Part shown: in pieces, positions 6,392 through 8,128 of the stretch
Layout: each line of letters opens with the position of its first letter
How positions within the stretch are numbered: the first letter of the stretch is position 1
Source: Paracoccaceae bacterium
Lineage (GTDB): Bacteria; Pseudomonadota; Alphaproteobacteria; Rhodobacterales; Rhodobacteraceae
Reading direction: 5' to 3'
Assembly (NCBI GenBank): GCA_016764835.1
Contig: JAESRD010000134.1
Span: forward strand, 1-8,128
DNA: 8,128 bases
Position numbers and translations under genes: made by a program
The notes under the pieces: model-generated
The model's database searches: none
What the model saw: only the letters and a program-made list of their open reading frames with translations
Told to the model about the DNA's origin: nothing

Positions 6392-6404
6392 CCGGAATTT
6401 CCGG
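6392..6404. promoter_or_regulatory. Palindrome CCGGAATTTCCGG in the divergent control region
   Basis: CCGGAA-T-TTCCGG is a perfect 13-base inverted repeat lying just upstream of the minus-strand TTGACC box and overlapping the weak fourth copy of the 30-bp repeat. A dimeric regulator site is possible; the regulator is unknown. Confidence 0.3.
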
Positions 6405-6485
6405 CCTCTGCGCCAAAAATCCTAACAATTTGCGCAAAAACTCGCCGATTGGGGGCTTCTTCACCCTGTTGCGCTATTTGTCGTC

Positions 6486-6516
6486 TTGGCCGAAGAATCG
6501 GCCTGTGTCATATAGG
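6486..6516 (+). promoter_or_regulatory. Putative promoter of the DUF882 gene with embedded inverted repeat
   Basis: TTGGCC (6486-6491) and either CATATA (6509-6514, spacer 17) or TATAGG (6511-6516, spacer 19) form a plausible promoter. The spacer holds GGCCGA-AGAA-TCGGCC (6488-6503), a perfect six-base inverted repeat. A protein bound there would cover the -35, so repression is the simplest reading. Confidence 0.4.
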
Positions 6517-6535
6517 GACTGCATCTGGGGATGAG

Positions 6536-6574
6536 ATGGCAGAACACTCGGTTAAAACTGAGCAAATTAAATAG
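6536..6574 (+). CDS. Possible 12-codon leader ORF before the DUF882 gene
   Basis: The ATG at 6536 has GGGG five bases upstream, a better ribosome site than either start considered for the following gene. It encodes MAEHSVKTEQIK and stops at 6572-6574, 22 bases before the ATG at 6597. It could drive coupled initiation at 6597, or be chance. It has no attenuator hairpin or codon run of the biosynthetic-operon kind. Confidence 0.25.
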   Translation: MAEHSVKTEQIK

Positions 6575-6596
6575 CGACGGGGCTGACGCTAAACTT

Positions 6597-7166
6597 ATGA
6601 CAAAACTCGGTAAATCGAGCCTTTCGAGGCGCGCGCTTCTTGGCGCATTTGCAGCAACGTCCATACTTGCTGCACCACGTTACTCTCAAGCAGCAGGTTT
6701 TTTGCGCGGCGGGGGCGACATTAGACGCATCCGCATGTTCTCTGGCCGCACCGGTGAGCGTCTTGATACGGTCTACTGGATCGAGGGCGAGTATATCGGC
6801 GAAGCAATCCGCGAAATCACCCTGTTCATGCGCGACTGGCGCAATGGCAAGACCATGGATATCGACACACGCACTGTCGATATTATGGCCGCCTCGCATA
6901 ACCTGCTCAATGTCTCCGAGCCCTATATGATGCTGTCTGGCTACCGCTCGCCAGAAACCAACGCCATGCTGCGCTCGCGCTCCTCTGGTGTTGCCCGTAA
7001 TTCACTGCATATGCGCGGCCAAGCGGCTGATCTTCGGGTCTCGGGCCGCTCAGTTTCACAAATCGCCCGTGCCGCAGTCTCTTGCCATGCAGGCGGCGTT
7101 GGCCGTTATTCCGGCTCCAACTTTGTGCATATGGATTGCGGCCAAGTCCGCAGCTGGGGCAGCTAA
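6597..7166 (+). CDS. DUF882/YcbK-like M15A murein endopeptidase, Tat-exported
   Basis: A 189-residue protein. The N-terminus has a twin-arginine signal (SRRALLGAFAAT, Arg11-Arg12, then an Ala-rich core) with a probable cut near YSQA. The catalytic region shows the M15A zinc pattern: His138 and Asp145 in HMRGQAADL and His178 in FVHMD, with SGYRSPETN upstream. E. coli YcbK (MepK, 182 residues) cleaves 3-3 cross-links in peptidoglycan, so this enzyme may undo bonds made by the divergently encoded L,D-transpeptidase; substrate is inferred from family and context. An in-frame ATG at 6531 would add 22 residues, but GGGG directly abuts it with no spacing. The start at 6597 puts the twin arginines at a usual depth, although its own ribosome site is weak (GGGG 14 bases upstream). 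Confidence 0.87.
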   Translation: MTKLGKSSLSRRALLGAFAATSILAAPRYSQAAGFLRGGGDIRRIRMFSGRTGERLDTVYWIEGEYIGEAIREITLFMRDWRNGKTMDIDTRTVDIMAASHNLLNVSEPYMMLSGYRSPETNAMLRSRSSGVARNSLHMRGQAADLRVSGRSVSQIARAAVSCHAGGVGRYSGSNFVHMDCGQVRSWGS

Positions 7167-7236
7167 GCCCCTAACATCTGTACATTTGCGCCAATTGCCC
7201 GCACCTTTGCTTGAAAAATAGCCAAAGGGGGCCGGT

Positions 7237-8128
7237 ATGGCTGATGTGAAACTTGACCGCACCGCACTGCAACGCTTAAACCAGTCGCTGCTAGAAGCCG
7301 CCAAAATGGATACTGACAAGGCGGCGATTGTCGCTGAACTGCTTGTTCAGACTGATGAAATTGGTGTTTGGACCCATGGCACGGCGATGGTGCCAAACTA
7401 TGTGGCCGAGCTGGAAGCTGGCACCATGGCCACAACGGGCGGCTACGAAGTGCTCAAAGATACCGGCCCGGCCATGGTGTGGGATGGTCAATACCAGCAC
7501 GGTCTCTGGCTGATCCCCGAAGCGATCAAAATCGGCACCGCGCGGGCGCGCAAATATGGCATCTCGACCATTGCTGTGAAGCAGAGCCACCATATTGGCT
7601 GTCTCGCCGTGCTGATGCGGCTGGTCACAGATGCCGGGCTGGTTTGTATCATCACCACATCTGACCCCGGCGGCGCATGGGTGGCGCCATTTGGCGGGCT
7701 TGATCCGGTGTTTACGCCAAACCCAATCGGCGTTGGCTATCCGGCGGCTGGCGCGCCGGTGCTGATTGATACTTGTGCCTCGATCACCACGGTCTCAAAG
7801 CTGCGCGATTACGCTGATAGCGGCCGTAAGTTTGATGCCAACTGGCTGCAAGATGGCCATGGCCAGCCCAGCAATGACCCCGCTGTTGTCAACCAAACGC
7901 CCAAGGGCACCCTCCTGCCAACCGGCGGCCAAGACCACGGCCATAAGGGCTACGGCCTTGCTTTGATGGTGGAAATGCTGACCCAAGGGCTGACCGGCTA
8001 TGGCCGCAAGGACAAGCCCGCGCGCTGGGGCGCCAATGTGTTTTTGCAGATCATGGACCCGGCGCTTTATGGCGGTGCGGAGGCATTTAGCGCGCAGGTC
8101 AATTATGTAAATGACCTGTGCCGGGCCA
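7237..8128 (+). CDS. Ldh2/malate dehydrogenase-family NAD(P)-dependent oxidoreductase, 3' end outside window
   Basis: An ATG at 7237 with AAGGGGG about six bases upstream opens 297 codons that run off the window; the family is usually 330-360 residues, so most of the gene is here. It belongs to the Ldh2 family (PF02615), unrelated to classical malate dehydrogenases, which reduce 2-oxoacids or related imines with NAD(P)H. Visible family signatures are TDEIGVWTHGT near the N-terminus (the His equivalent to the catalytic one), KQSHHIGCLA, the TSDPGG and FTPNPIGVGYP substrate/cofactor segments, and GHKGYGLALMVEML. Members act on malate, L-lactate, sulfolactate, ureidoglycolate, diketogulonate or piperideine-2-carboxylate, and the sequence does not settle which. 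It lies 70 bp after the DUF882 gene on the same strand with no terminator between, so read-through is possible, though a functional link is not evident. Confidence 0.88.
   Translation, partial: MADVKLDRTALQRLNQSLLEAAKMDTDKAAIVAELLVQTDEIGVWTHGTAMVPNYVAELEAGTMATTGGYEVLKDTGPAMVWDGQYQHGLWLIPEAIKIGTARARKYGISTIAVKQSHHIGCLAVLMRLVTDAGLVCIITTSDPGGAWVAPFGGLDPVFTPNPIGVGYPAAGAPVLIDTCASITTVSKLRDYADSGRKFDANWLQDGHGQPSNDPAVVNQTPKGTLLPTGGQDHGHKGYGLALMVEMLTQGLTGYGRKDKPARWGANVFLQIMDPALYGGAEAFSAQVNYVNDLCRA

Noticed and set aside
1..8128. CRISPR array, insertion sequence, transposase or prophage genes
   Set aside because: No regularly spaced direct repeats with unique spacers, no transposase motifs and no terminal inverted repeats were seen. 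The 30-bp repeats at 6277-6360 have no spacers.

Overview
The window looks like part of an alphaproteobacterial chromosome, most likely Rhodobacterales or a close relative. This rests on gene content: an IalB-type periplasmic protein, an LpxD carrying the insert I associate with Rhodobacteraceae, an Ldh2-family dehydrogenase, a DUF882 peptidase with a twin-arginine signal, and moderately high GC with GC-rich hairpins. No taxonomic search could be run.

Layout. (a) 1-812, minus strand: an open reading frame that leaves the window. Its first ~134 residues are the Walker A part of a HerA/YjgR-type (DUF853) ATPase. Its remaining ~136 residues are an unrelated coiled-coil tail resembling alphaproteobacterial mitofilin/Mic60-like (COG4223) proteins. 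GC changes at the join, from about 59% to about 48% by hand count. This is the oddest object in the window: a real gene fusion or deletion, or an assembly chimera. (b) 813-1264: no protein gene, but two short plus-strand transcription units. The first (about 891-972) folds into three hairpins, two with CCUCC-type loops, and ends in a strong terminator; it resembles the alphaproteobacterial anti-Shine-Dalgarno RNAs (alpha-r14/'cuckoo' RNAs). The second (about 1035-1097) has its own promoter and terminator and can pair with a loop of the first. A third promoter faces the IalB gene. (c) 1265-1864, plus: IalB-family secreted protein. (d) 1902-6163, minus: a four-gene run read as YcbB-type L,D-transpeptidase, LpxD, acyl carrier protein, beta-ketoacyl-ACP synthase, with gaps of 13 and 71 bp and a 4-bp ATGA overlap. 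(e) 6164-6596: divergent control region with 30-bp tandem repeats containing perfect palindromes, other inverted repeats, and a possible 12-codon leader ORF. (f) 6597-7166, plus: DUF882/YcbK-type M15 peptidase. (g) 7237-8128, plus: start of an Ldh2-family NAD(P)-dependent 2-hydroxyacid dehydrogenase, cut by the window edge.

How they fit together. The minus-strand run joins peptidoglycan 3-3 cross-linking (L,D-transpeptidase) to lipid A acylation (LpxD) and to a dedicated acyl carrier and condensing enzyme. A peptidoglycan endopeptidase is transcribed divergently from the same control region. In E. coli ycbB and ycbK are also neighbours. The block therefore reads as an envelope-building module in which murein remodelling and outer-membrane lipid supply may be co-expressed. 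That coupling is inference; the gene identities are better supported.
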